Shown: piece after piece, positions 26,274-35,279 of the stretch
Layout of the letters: every line of letters begins with the position of its first letter
Numbering within the stretch: the stretch's first letter is position 1
Assembly (NCBI RefSeq): GCF_014290175.1
Contig: NZ_JACOOR010000010.1
Span: 1 to 64,000, forward strand
Direction: 5' to 3'
Source of the DNA: Anaerosacchariphilus hominis
Lineage (GTDB): Bacteria; Bacillota; Clostridia; Lachnospirales; Lachnospiraceae
DNA length: 64,000 nucleotides
Program-made: the position numbers and the translations under genes
The notes under the pieces: model-generated
What the model saw: only the letters and a program-made list of their open reading frames with translations
The model's database searches: none
What the model was told of the DNA's origin: nothing

Positions 26274-27506
26274 TTACGCTTCCTGCTCATTCTCCAACTC
26301 CTGTTTTTCATAGGCCTTAAAAAACGGAAGGTAGATAAAATAGGTCAATACAAACAGTACTGCCCATAGAATGATGCCACGGAAATCGCTGTTTACCATA
26401 AAGGTAGAAATGGGCTGCGGCAGGAAGTTCATCATCATGGCAACCGCCGGAATGGACACCAACCCGAGCTTGAATACGATATAAGTAATCGTCGGCACAA
26501 TAAAGGATACTGCCATATAGCCCAGCATCATAACCGGATTCAACACGACCGGAAGACCATACATAACCGGCTCGTTGATATTGAAAATAGAAGAAGCGAT
26601 GGCCGCCTTTCCGATGGTACTAATTTTCTTTGATTTGGAACGAATCATCAGAATATTCAACGGAAGCGTACAGCCCAATCCACCCAGGCAGCACCATCCC
26701 ATAAATACCAGTTCATCGGTTGCAATGTAAACCGGAGACTGACCAGCCGCCACTGCTGCCGCATTTGCCGCGATATTGGTCAGGTACAGTGCACATACGA
26801 TGGGCCAGATGGTCCATGCAGACAATCCGCAACAATAGCACAATGCCATAATCATATAAAGAAGCAGGAATCCCAGATAGGTATTTCCGATATTGGCAAG
26901 AGGACGGAACACCACTTCCATCAGGGAAAACAGATCCACTGCCTGACCGATAAAGATACATGCCAGAATCAGCACGAAAATAATCAGAATGGATTCAAAC
27001 CAAACCACTACTACCGTAGGAAGAGAACTGTCCTTTTTAAACAGGCCATGCTTAAAATAAGTAGAAAACAGCCAGCCCACTAACAGCCCCACCACCATCG
27101 CCACTGTCATGCCGCTGGTTCCCACATAACCAGCATTTACCACCAGATTTCCATCCACATACTGAGGATTTGCCAGCGCGATGAGTGCGGACACGGACGC
27201 AAAGCCCGTTATCATTTTCTGTTTCTGAAGCTTCTTGCTTTCCATGATCGTATATGGAATCAGGAATGCCATAAAAATAGAAATCAGGCCAAAGGAAAAA
27301 GAATTAATCAGACTCAGATCCGGCAGCCAGGAAACAAAGTTCCGAAAGGTATTAAACAGACTTGCCAGAGAGCCTACCATAATCATAGGTAAGATAATCG
27401 TAAAACACACCTGAAGGGCGTGCATATACGGATTCTGCATAAACTTCTGCATCTTCTGTGAGAACGGCCCCTCCAGCCAGTCCTGTAATTTCGAGTAAAA
27501 TTTCAT
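26274..27506 (-). CDS. PTS lactose/cellobiose-type EIIC permease
   Basis: A 410-residue membrane protein with about ten segments. It has the conserved N-I-N-E-P-V-M-Y-G-L-P loop of the CelB/LacE sugar channel. It imports and phosphorylates a beta-linked disaccharide together with the neighbouring EIIA and EIIB. It is 15 bp downstream of the EIIB gene. Confidence 0.93.
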   Translation of the reverse strand: MKFYSKLQDWLEGPFSQKMQKFMQNPYMHALQVCFTIILPMIMVGSLASLFNTFRNFVSWLPDLSLINSFSFGLISIFMAFLIPYTIMESKKLQKQKMITGFASVSALIALANPQYVDGNLVVNAGYVGTSGMTVAMVVGLLVGWLFSTYFKHGLFKKDSSLPTVVVVWFESILIIFVLILACIFIGQAVDLFSLMEVVFRPLANIGNTYLGFLLLYMIMALCYCCGLSAWTIWPIVCALYLTNIAANAAAVAAGQSPVYIATDELVFMGWCCLGGLGCTLPLNILMIRSKSKKISTIGKAAIASSIFNINEPVMYGLPVVLNPVMMLGYMAVSFIVPTITYIVFKLGLVSIPAVAMMMNFLPQPISTFMVNSDFRGIILWAVLFVLTYFIYLPFFKAYEKQELENEQEA

Positions 27507-27521
27507 TTGTAATCCCCCCTT

Positions 27522-27821
27522 CTAAATCAGACTTTTTGCTGTTTCAAAACACTTTGCTCCATCCAGCGTGGAAAATGCGTAATTGTCAATGAGCGCGTAT
27601 TTTTTCCCGTGCTCCTGGCAAGTCTCGCTGATCATTTCCTCATTGCACTTCATCTGAGGCGCTGCCAGTACCACATCAAAATCATCGATGACCTCGGACA
27701 GCTCTGTATAGCTGTAGGCCTCCGTTTCCACGTCATATCCCTGGGCTTTCCCTGCTTTTCCTGTGCGCGCTGCAATCATGCCACTGGAAACACCGTTTCC
27801 ACAGATAAACAAAATCCTCAT
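27522..27821 (-). CDS. PTS lactose/cellobiose-type EIIB
   Basis: A 99-residue protein. Phosphoacceptor Cys7 lies in I-L-F-I-C-G-N-G-V-S-S-G-M, and A-P-Q-M-K and the C-terminal helix are also typical. The ATG at 27821 with GGGAGG seven bases upstream is preferred to one five codons earlier. It is the first gene of the PTS operon, which is transcribed away from the divergent PRD regulator. Confidence 0.9.
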   Translation of the reverse strand: MRILFICGNGVSSGMIAARTGKAGKAQGYDVETEAYSYTELSEVIDDFDVVLAAPQMKCNEEMISETCQEHGKKYALIDNYAFSTLDGAKCFETAKSLI

Positions 27822-27984
27822 TGTAAAACCTCCCATTACATTATTCGTCTTCAGCTGATGTACTTATTATCGCTTATCTATCTCTTTCTGTCCATCTTCC
27901 GACTTTCCTACCCCTTAGGAAAAAGAAGGATAGCTCTTTCTCCCTACACCTTTTATAATAAAATAAACTAGGAGGAGTATCAAA
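27822..27984. promoter_or_regulatory. Divergent promoter region, PTS operon and regulator
   Basis: This 163-bp spacer must contain both start regions. TATAAT at 27954-27959 is a good -10 box for the regulator gene, with AGGAGGAG just before its ATG. No clear operator or catabolite site was recognised. Confidence 0.5.
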
Positions 27985-29898
27985 ATGAACAATTCAGAAA
28001 AAATTCTTTCAATTTTAAAACAATCCGATACACCTGTTTCTTCCCGACAATTAAGTACTATGCTCTCTGTTTCTGACCGCTCTGTGCGTAACTATATCAG
28101 GGAGCTCCGAAACAATGGCGAACAGATCACCGCCAATGAAAACGGCTATCTCTGGCTTGGAGCAAAAAATCAGAGTCCCTCTGAGTCAAAGCCGCAAACT
28201 CTATTTGCGTTCTCCACCCCGGAAGAACGTATCAATTATCTTATTGAGAAATTGATTCTGAGCAACTCTGGCATGGATTTATACGATCTGGCCGATTCCA
28301 TTTATATCAGCTATTCTACTATCGAGAAAGATATGATCCGGGTAAAAAAGAAGCTTGCTCTTTTCAATCTGAGCATCCGCCGTCATAACGGCGTGATCGA
28401 AATTATTGGTGATGAACGGCATAAACGGGCGCTCTTTTCCCATTACCTCACCTCAAATCCTACTTCCACCATGGAGCTGACCTTTGAATCTCTCTGCAAG
28501 CTTCTGAACATCTCCCCTGATACTCTTCGTGAAATCGTCTGGGAAGCCTTGCAGATAAACAACCTGTACGCATCCGATTATGCCTTCAAAAGCATCATTA
28601 TTCATGTGATTATCAATATGGCCCGCATCAAAATCAGCGAATATCTTCTGGAAAAGCCGCTCTATGACAACGTGGCCATTCACACCGCGGAATATCTGGC
28701 AGCCCGACAGATTTTCGAACAGACATCCCGACTCTGCCCGATGGATTTCAACGAAAATGAACTGCAGCAACTGGCATTCATTATTATGACCAAGACCAGT
28801 TCTCTCGATATTCAGAATGTGATCGACATCCCTCAAATCGTGGATGAGCATATTATTCAGTTTGTCTGCGATATTATTAAAAAGGTGAAAGCGCTCTACT
28901 ACATCGATCTGTATGATTCGGATTTTATTAATTTTTTCACCATTCATCTATCTAACGCGCTGTTCAGGTGTATGCACAATGTTTCTGTCCGGACGCCGCT
29001 GTCCGATGAGATTTTTATTCAGAACCCACTGATTTATGAGATCGCTGTTTTCATTACACAGGAAATCAGAACTACCTTTGGATATGAATTGAATAAAGAT
29101 GAAATCACCTTTGTATCTCTCCATGTGGGCGCTGTTCTGGGGAAAAAAATGGATGAACATCCTGAAATTAAAGCCGTTCTTGTAGTAAATAATTATTATA
29201 ACTATTATAATGAGCACTCCCTGGAAGCCATTAATCAGAAGTTATCCGGAAAGTGTAAGATTGTGGAAATCACTAATACCCTGTCCGATATTAATCCGGT
29301 TTACTATGATCTAATTATCGATGCCTCTAATTCGATGTCTCTCCAGGACGGGTTAAAAATCGTCCGAACCCACACCATCATTACAGACAGTGATTTCCAG
29401 AAAATCCAGTCTGTCTGTAACGACCTTCTGAGCGAAAAGAAACAGAAGCTGTTCCGGGATAAATTAATGAGTTTTATGGATCCGCGGCTCTTTGAAAAGA
29501 ATCATTATGAAACTTCCGTGGAACACATGATACGTTACATGGCGGACAAACTGGTTGCCTTGGGCGTCGCTCCCCCGGCTTTTACCGCCTCGGTTCTGGA
29601 ACGGGAAGCTATTACCCCCACCAGCTTCGACAATCGGGTGGCAATTCCCCATTCTATCGTATGCTCCACAGAAAAAAACATCGGCTTCGTGATCGTCAAT
29701 GACAAACCGATCCACTGGGGAACCTTTGACGTGCAGATTATTATGATGATCGGTGTGAATCATCAGCAGCGTATGGACTTTAAGTATGTATATTCCAATC
29801 TGCTGGAACATTTTGAAAACAGCACAACAGTAGAAAAACTGATCCGGGCCAGGGATTATCACGAATTTATTGATATTTTAACTCGACGAACAAATTAA
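27985..29898 (+). CDS. PRD-containing PTS-controlled transcription activator (LicR/ManR-like)
   Basis: A 637-residue protein in the order: HTH_11 (about 5-55), Mga-like HTH (about 85-170), two PTS regulation domains (about 190-395), an EIIB-like segment, and an EIIA of fructose/mannitol type (about 500-637) with its phospho-His in V-A-I-P-H-S-I-V. Such proteins activate divergent PTS operons when phosphorylated by HPr and dephosphorylated by the cognate EIIB. The location opposite the cellobiose-type operon makes that its likely target. Confidence 0.88.
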   Translation: MNNSEKILSILKQSDTPVSSRQLSTMLSVSDRSVRNYIRELRNNGEQITANENGYLWLGAKNQSPSESKPQTLFAFSTPEERINYLIEKLILSNSGMDLYDLADSIYISYSTIEKDMIRVKKKLALFNLSIRRHNGVIEIIGDERHKRALFSHYLTSNPTSTMELTFESLCKLLNISPDTLREIVWEALQINNLYASDYAFKSIIIHVIINMARIKISEYLLEKPLYDNVAIHTAEYLAARQIFEQTSRLCPMDFNENELQQLAFIIMTKTSSLDIQNVIDIPQIVDEHIIQFVCDIIKKVKALYYIDLYDSDFINFFTIHLSNALFRCMHNVSVRTPLSDEIFIQNPLIYEIAVFITQEIRTTFGYELNKDEITFVSLHVGAVLGKKMDEHPEIKAVLVVNNYYNYYNEHSLEAINQKLSGKCKIVEITNTLSDINPVYYDLIIDASNSMSLQDGLKIVRTHTIITDSDFQKIQSVCNDLLSEKKQKLFRDKLMSFMDPRLFEKNHYETSVEHMIRYMADKLVALGVAPPAFTASVLEREAITPTSFDNRVAIPHSIVCSTEKNIGFVIVNDKPIHWGTFDVQIIMMIGVNHQQRMDFKYVYSNLLEHFENSTTVEKLIRARDYHEFIDILTRRTN

Positions 29899-29932
29899 AA
29901 TGAGTTATGCTATGACATGGGGAGGGATAGCA

Positions 29933-30685
29933 GTGACTTCTTTTTTCATTTCTTACACCGTGATCGGTTTTCTTTTTTACAGCATCTTTTATTCCTGCAG
30001 GAGCGTGAATTCGGAGTTTTCGTATCCGCCTGCTCTTGTGTGGGGATGCTACGCGGTTATCCGACTTCTGCCATTCTTACTTTTGCGGGGAAACCAGGGG
30101 TATCTGACTCTGGCTCTGATGGATCTTCCGATCTTTCTTTTGTTCAGTCTTTTTCTTGGAAAATTTTATGGATCGAGGCTCAAGTCCTATGGACAGATGC
30201 ACTATATTTTTACGCCTTTTCTGAGCCTTTGTCTGGGATACGGAAAGGTTCTGCTCCTGTTCCATAATCTGATCTTACTGCTGATTATCATGCTCCTGGT
30301 TCGGGAACTGAAGAATCGGAAGTATTCTCTTTTTGTATTCTATCCCGCATGGGCCACTCTTCAGGCTGCCTTGATTCTGCTTCTCTATGCTATCCGCGAG
30401 GAACACCAGACCTTCCGGCAGCTGGCCTCTGTGGATTCTTTTCCCGTGATTCTGGTTCTGGGCCTGTTTCTGCTGGAAATCGCTCTGACACTGTATGTTA
30501 TCTGCCACCGATACCAGATGGCGACGCCTCGGAAGCTTCTTCCCGATCCTGCGGACTCCGGCTTCATCCTTGGTTCGGATTCAGGATTTTTTCCACAGAT
30601 ACAGCTTGAAAAACGAGATCTTATCTCCATTCTGCTTTTGACTCTTGTGGCCTTTTTACTACTTGCTCTCCTTACATTTTTCTAG
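29933..30685 (+). CDS. Membrane protein, stand-alone copy of the PMT N-terminal domain
   Basis: A 250-residue protein with about seven membrane segments, closely similar over its length to residues 1-250 of the next gene (shared L-K-S-Y-G-Q-M-H-Y, F-T-P-F-L-S-L-C-L-G-Y-G-K, K-Y-S-L-F-x-F-Y-P-A-W). The ribosome site GGAGGG and a start six bases later align exactly with those of the next gene, so GTG at 29933 is preferred to an ATG at 29900. It has no catalytic motif. It may be a subunit or a remnant of a tandem duplication. Confidence 0.75.
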   Translation: MTSFFISYTVIGFLFYSIFYSCRSVNSEFSYPPALVWGCYAVIRLLPFLLLRGNQGYLTLALMDLPIFLLFSLFLGKFYGSRLKSYGQMHYIFTPFLSLCLGYGKVLLLFHNLILLLIIMLLVRELKNRKYSLFVFYPAWATLQAALILLLYAIREEHQTFRQLASVDSFPVILVLGLFLLEIALTLYVICHRYQMATPRKLLPDPADSGFILGSDSGFFPQIQLEKRDLISILLLTLVAFLLLALLTFF

Positions 30686-30815
30686 CGAAAAGGCAGATCT
30701 GATAATTTCATCCGTCTTTTTGAAGATAGAAAAACTACCCATTCGGATGGTGTCCTCTTTTCATTCCTCTGCTACACTATGGTTAGACTATGACAAGGCT
30801 TGCGGAGGGATGACC

Positions 30816-33128
30816 ATGACTTCCTTTTATATTTCCTATACCGTGCTCGGCTTTATTTTCTATTGCGTTTTCTACTTTCGCAGGAACGGGGATAGTGACT
30901 TTTCTTACCCAGTTTCTCTGGTATGGGTTTGCTATTTGCTTCTCCGGGTTCTGCCTTTCTTTTTTCTGCAGGAGAACCGGTTCAACTATCTGGTTCTGGC
31001 TCTGATGGATCTTCCTGTCTTTCTTTTGCTGGGCTTTCTTCTGGGTCGGATCTATGGAGCCCGGTTGAAATCCTATGGGCAGATGCACTATCTGTTCACG
31101 CCCTTTCTGAGTCTTTGTCTCGGCTACGGAAAAGCCCTGCTCCTGCTCTGCAATCTGGTACTCCTGTTTATTCTTCTGATTCTGATCCAGGAACTGAAAA
31201 ACCAGAAGTACTCCCTGTTTTTCTTTTATCCCGCGTGGATAATCCTGCAGGCGGGCGCTATCCTGCTCCTGTACGCAGTACGCGAACAGCACCAGACATT
31301 TCAGCAGCTGATCTCTGTAGATTCAATCCCCATGACTCTGAGTCTGGGACTGTTTCTTCTTGGATCCGCTTTGGTTCTTTTTATTCTTTCCTGCAGGTAT
31401 CAGACAAATTTACCGGAAGCTTTGTTGCATAAAATCCCTTCGGACTTTGTCGGTTCCACTGCGGAATCCGGTTGTGTACGGGATGATTTTCCACAGGTGC
31501 ATATCCGGAAACAGGATATTGTCCACATTCTGCTCCTTACTGTCCTGACTTTTACCCTCCTGTCCTTCCGGCTCGGCTCCCACCAGGCTCCTGCCTCCGG
31601 CTGCATCCTGTCTTCTGAAATGGGTACCGATGAAATCACGCTTACCTTTGAGAAGTCTGTCTCGATTTCCCGTGTGTACGTATTTCTCGGGTATGAGTCC
31701 AAACGGGATTTTACATTTTTTTCCAAAGCCAACAAGACAGACGCTGTCACTTCCTCTCAGGAAACACTCACCTCCCCATTTGCCTGGAATTCCGTGGATA
31801 TCGGGCAGTCTCTCACAGAGCTTCGCCTCCGCTCCGAAGAGGATGAGGCCCAGCTTCTGGAGCTGATTCTTCTGGATTCCGATGGCCATCTGGTTCTGCC
31901 CGCCAATGCGGCTCAGTACCCGGAACTTTTTGATGAGCAGGCACTCTGGCCCGGCACTCCCACTTTCTACGAGCAAACCATGTTCGACGAAGTCTATCAC
32001 GGTCGAACCGCCTATGAATTCCTTCACGGACTTCCCATCTATGAAAACACACATCCGCCCCTGGGGAAAATCCTCATTTCCGGCGGCATCGCCCTGTTCG
32101 GCATGAATCCCTTCGGCTGGCGCATCGTCAACGTACTCTGCGGCACCCTGATGATTCCTTTTGCCTATCTCTGGGGGCTGCGGCTCACAGGACGGCGGCG
32201 TTTCGGGCTGTTTTCCGCCATTCTTATGATGACAGGCTTTCAGCACTTTACCCTGTCGCGTATTGCTACCATCGATATCACGGTGGCCGTCTTTCTCCTG
32301 GCCGCTTTCTACTTTCAATACTGCTTTATCAGCACGGAAAAACGGCGTTATCTTCCACTCTGCGGCCTGGCTCTGGCCTGTGCGTTATCTACCAAATGGA
32401 CCGGCGCTTATGCGGCTCTGGGTATCGCCCTGGTATTTTTTCTCTGGTTTTTTGAAAAGTATCTTCCCCTGCGAAAGCAGGCCGGAATCCGAAAACAGGT
32501 TTTGCAGCTGACACTGATCTGCATGGTTTCCTTTCTTGTGATTCCGGCAGTTATTTACACCCTGTCCTATCTTCCCTTTACGCGGGTTTATCCGGAGCAG
32601 AACCTGCTGCAGCATGTGATTTCCAATGGCCAGCTGATGCTCCGCTATCATGCCCACACGGTATTTGAACATCCGTATGCTTCTGAATGGTATGACTGGA
32701 TCCTTGATCGGGTTCCTCTTCTGGATTCCTATACGGTTCTTCCTGACGGACGGCTGTCCATCGTGAAAACCTTTTTAAATCCGCTCATCGCCTGGGGCGG
32801 CATTCTGGCGCTTCTTTTCTGTATCCTGCGCTGGCGCTACAGAAGAGATCGGCAGGCACGCACGCTGGTTTTATTTTACCTGTCCATGCTTCTGCCCTGG
32901 CTTTTCATTCACCGGACAGTATTTATCTATCAATATTTCGGCGCAGCTCTGATTCTGATTTTCTGTATCACCTACGGAATCAGCCGTCTGAAGCGTCACC
33001 AGACCCGGGTGCTGGTTCTGACCGGCGCTCTCAGCCTTGCTCTTTTTGCCCTGTTCTACCCGGTACTGTCCGGACTGCCGGTCTCCGGAACCTATGTGCG
33101 TCAGCTGGCCTGGCTGCCCCGCTGGTAG
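30816..33128 (+). CDS. PMT-like dolichyl/polyprenyl-phosphate mannosyltransferase (GT39) with extra N-terminal domain
   Basis: A 770-residue protein. Residues 1-250 are a membrane domain duplicated in the preceding gene. About 260-385 look like an extracytoplasmic beta-sandwich (discoidin-like, I-T-L-T-F-E-K-S-V...). About 400-770 are a GT-C glycosyltransferase with the acidic motif F-D-E-V-Y-H-G-R-T-A and H-P-P-L-G-K typical of protein O-mannosyltransferases. It would transfer a sugar from a lipid carrier to exported protein. A Ser/Thr-rich sortase substrate encoded 1.4 kb downstream is a natural candidate acceptor. Confidence 0.85.
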   Translation: MTSFYISYTVLGFIFYCVFYFRRNGDSDFSYPVSLVWVCYLLLRVLPFFFLQENRFNYLVLALMDLPVFLLLGFLLGRIYGARLKSYGQMHYLFTPFLSLCLGYGKALLLLCNLVLLFILLILIQELKNQKYSLFFFYPAWIILQAGAILLLYAVREQHQTFQQLISVDSIPMTLSLGLFLLGSALVLFILSCRYQTNLPEALLHKIPSDFVGSTAESGCVRDDFPQVHIRKQDIVHILLLTVLTFTLLSFRLGSHQAPASGCILSSEMGTDEITLTFEKSVSISRVYVFLGYESKRDFTFFSKANKTDAVTSSQETLTSPFAWNSVDIGQSLTELRLRSEEDEAQLLELILLDSDGHLVLPANAAQYPELFDEQALWPGTPTFYEQTMFDEVYHGRTAYEFLHGLPIYENTHPPLGKILISGGIALFGMNPFGWRIVNVLCGTLMIPFAYLWGLRLTGRRRFGLFSAILMMTGFQHFTLSRIATIDITVAVFLLAAFYFQYCFISTEKRRYLPLCGLALACALSTKWTGAYAALGIALVFFLWFFEKYLPLRKQAGIRKQVLQLTLICMVSFLVIPAVIYTLSYLPFTRVYPEQNLLQHVISNGQLMLRYHAHTVFEHPYASEWYDWILDRVPLLDSYTVLPDGRLSIVKTFLNPLIAWGGILALLFCILRWRYRRDRQARTLVLFYLSMLLPWLFIHRTVFIYQYFGAALILIFCITYGISRLKRHQTRVLVLTGALSLALFALFYPVLSGLPVSGTYVRQLAWLPRW

Positions 33129-33143
33129 GAGGTGTGAAAACAC

Positions 33144-34457
33144 ATGAATATTTTTACAGGCTTAAAAAAAGAACAAAACGCCTCTATCCGGCTGATTCTC
33201 TGCATCGGACTCTGCCTCCGGATCTTTTACCTGTTGTATACTCCCTGCGGAATCCGTTCCAATGACTTCTGGGAGATCCGCTCCGATTCCTGGGGACACG
33301 CGGCCTATATTCTGAATCTGTTAGAGGGGCACCTGCCCCGCACCAATACGGTTCAGTTTTATCAGCAGCCCTTTTACTATCTGCTCTCCGCCGGACTGGC
33401 CAGGATCTCACTGCTTCTTATGCCAGGACTGAGTGCTTACCGGCTGGTGAGCTTCGGCCAGATCGTATCCTGTACCGCCTCCTGTATCACTCTCTTCTTA
33501 GTGAAAAAGCTGGGAGAAACCCTAAGGCTTTCCATGGCCGGGCTACAGATTCTGCTGCTTTATGTGGCCTTCACCCCGGTTTTTATTCTGAACTCCGGCA
33601 GTGTCACACCGGACGCCCTGACCACCTGCTTTCTCACCGCTGAGTTTCTGGTTACCCTGCTCTGGAAGCAGAGGCCCTGCCGGAAATACCTGTTCGCCCT
33701 GGCCTTTCTCTACGGCTTCGGCATCATGACTAAGATATCCTGCGCCACGATAGTTCCTTTTACTGCTCTCGTCTTTCTTCAGAAGCTGTTCCAGGAAAAG
33801 GACTGCCGACGGCGTCTCTGCTTGCTTAAGGATTATCTGCTTTTTGGCTGTATCAGTCTCCCGTTGGGGCTTTGGTATGCCCTGCGAAACTGGCTGCTTT
33901 TCCGCCAGCCTCTGACCTATGTGCCGGATCTGGGAAAGACTTCTTATCTGTATCGGGGCGATCATTCCCTGGTATCCCGTCTTTTTTATGTGGATATCCG
34001 AAATCTGTTTTCCGGCCCCTATGCCGTCGTTGCTGACGATTACAACGTACCGGTGTATTTTCTGAAAAGCTCCCTGTTTGGAGAGTTTCACTTCTCTGTT
34101 CCGGGACTGATTCCGGCGATGTTGCTCTGGTCCGCTCTTCTGCTGGCCCTTCTCTTTGTGGCGGCGCTGCTTTGGAATCTTCGTAATCCTTCCGGACGTT
34201 TTAGAAAAGAGCTTCTTCTGATGACCTTCTTATTCTACGGAAGTATTCTTTTCTTTAACATAAAGTACCCATACGGCTGCAGCATGGATTACCGCTACAT
34301 GGGCTTTTTCTCAGTCCTCGGTGGCTGTCTTTTCGGAACTTACGCAGACGAACGCTGGAAGAAAGGAGGTGCTTATGGATTTGCCATCGTCCGGCTGCCC
34401 TTCCTGCTCTACGCCGTATGCAGCTTTTTGATGTACACCTTCGCGGCCTGGTGCTGA
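33144..34457 (+). CDS. GT-C-type membrane glycosyltransferase
   Basis: A 437-residue protein with about ten to twelve membrane segments. It has an early extracytoplasmic acidic stretch (E-I-R-S-D-S-W-G-H) and Y-Q-Q-P-F-Y-Y in the first loop, in the position of GT39/PMT catalytic residues. It starts 15 bp after the mannosyltransferase with an AGGAGG site. It is probably a partner enzyme adding or extending sugars on the same surface product. Specific substrate unknown. Confidence 0.7.
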   Translation: MNIFTGLKKEQNASIRLILCIGLCLRIFYLLYTPCGIRSNDFWEIRSDSWGHAAYILNLLEGHLPRTNTVQFYQQPFYYLLSAGLARISLLLMPGLSAYRLVSFGQIVSCTASCITLFLVKKLGETLRLSMAGLQILLLYVAFTPVFILNSGSVTPDALTTCFLTAEFLVTLLWKQRPCRKYLFALAFLYGFGIMTKISCATIVPFTALVFLQKLFQEKDCRRRLCLLKDYLLFGCISLPLGLWYALRNWLLFRQPLTYVPDLGKTSYLYRGDHSLVSRLFYVDIRNLFSGPYAVVADDYNVPVYFLKSSLFGEFHFSVPGLIPAMLLWSALLLALLFVAALLWNLRNPSGRFRKELLLMTFLFYGSILFFNIKYPYGCSMDYRYMGFFSVLGGCLFGTYADERWKKGGAYGFAIVRLPFLLYAVCSFLMYTFAAWC

Positions 34458-34511
34458 CGTTCCGGCTGCGAATCGTAAAATCTATCATCATAAAAAGGAG
34501 TGACTTTTAGT

Positions 34512-35279
34512 ATGAAAGCAAAAACACGTAAAACCATTTCCTATGTACTGGCTTCTGCTCTGATTCTGGGCGGAACCTTCTGTACACTCTCCGCAAAAGG
34601 ACTTTCCGCCCAGGCGGCAGGTACCACTTACCGGGTACTGTCCGGTGGAGATGTGAACCATCCTTATGGCTCTTCCTCCGGGCTGGATCTGCTGGTAGAG
34701 GCTCCCTGTGAGGAACTGACCGGTATTCTGGTAAACGGACAGGCTTTGGATCCGTCTCTCTATTCTACTGCGGCTGCGTCCAATTCTTCCAAACCGGCGA
34801 AATCAGACACGGCAGCACCGAGTCAGGAACCGTCGGCAACTACAGTGGCACCTGTAGAGACTACTCCGGCACCACCTGCTACTTCCGGGGCGCCCGCTAC
34901 CTCAATGCCAACTAGCTATTCTATCACGGACTCTGAGCGTCCTATCGCCCAGGAATCCTTCCTCCAGTCCTTCTGCACCGCTCTGAAGAATGCTTTCACC
35001 GGAATCACCGCTGAGGCGGCTTCTTCCCGCTGCACCAAGGTTCACATCAAGGCGGATTATCTGAATTCCATGCCCAATGGCACCCACACAGTGACCCTTA
35101 CCTATGTGAACGGCCAGGCTGTCACCACCTTCTCCATCTCCGACAGCCCCGTTGTGGCACAGGACGCAGTTCCGAAGACTGGCGTGGCACAGTATTCTGA
35201 GATTTTCGGTATCCTCGCTATCGCTGCCGGATTGGCTGTGATCTACTTTGAGAGAAAACGGAGAATCCATGCAGAATAA
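34512..35279 (+). CDS. Sortase-anchored surface protein with X2-like domain split by a Pro/Ser/Thr-rich insert
   Basis: A 255-residue protein: signal peptide (about 1-35, ending A-Q-A-A), then G-G-D-V-N-H...L-T-G-I-L-V-N-G-Q-A-L-D-P-S-L-Y-S, which is the first half of an X2/Ig-like domain. A Pro/Ser/Thr/Ala-rich stretch and linker of about 95 residues follows, then C-T-K-V-H-I-K-A-D-Y-L-N-S-M-P-N-G-T-H-T-V-T-L, the second half of the same domain. The C-terminus is V-P-K-T-G, a hydrophobic helix and R-K-R-R, an LPXTG-type sorting signal. ATG at 34512 is preferred; GTG at 34500 overlaps the AAGGAG. The gene overlaps the sortase by 11 bp. Confidence 0.82.
   Translation: MKAKTRKTISYVLASALILGGTFCTLSAKGLSAQAAGTTYRVLSGGDVNHPYGSSSGLDLLVEAPCEELTGILVNGQALDPSLYSTAAASNSSKPAKSDTAAPSQEPSATTVAPVETTPAPPATSGAPATSMPTSYSITDSERPIAQESFLQSFCTALKNAFTGITAEAASSRCTKVHIKADYLNSMPNGTHTVTLTYVNGQAVTTFSISDSPVVAQDAVPKTGVAQYSEIFGILAIAAGLAVIYFERKRRIHAE

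Noticed and set aside
30645..30815. Upstream extension of the mannosyltransferase to 827 residues
   Set aside because: It overlaps the preceding gene and has no ribosome site; the start at 30816 aligns exactly with that of the duplicate gene.
31410..32318. 302-codon open frame antisense to the mannosyltransferase
   Set aside because: No similarity to any family I know and it lies opposite a well-supported catalytic domain.
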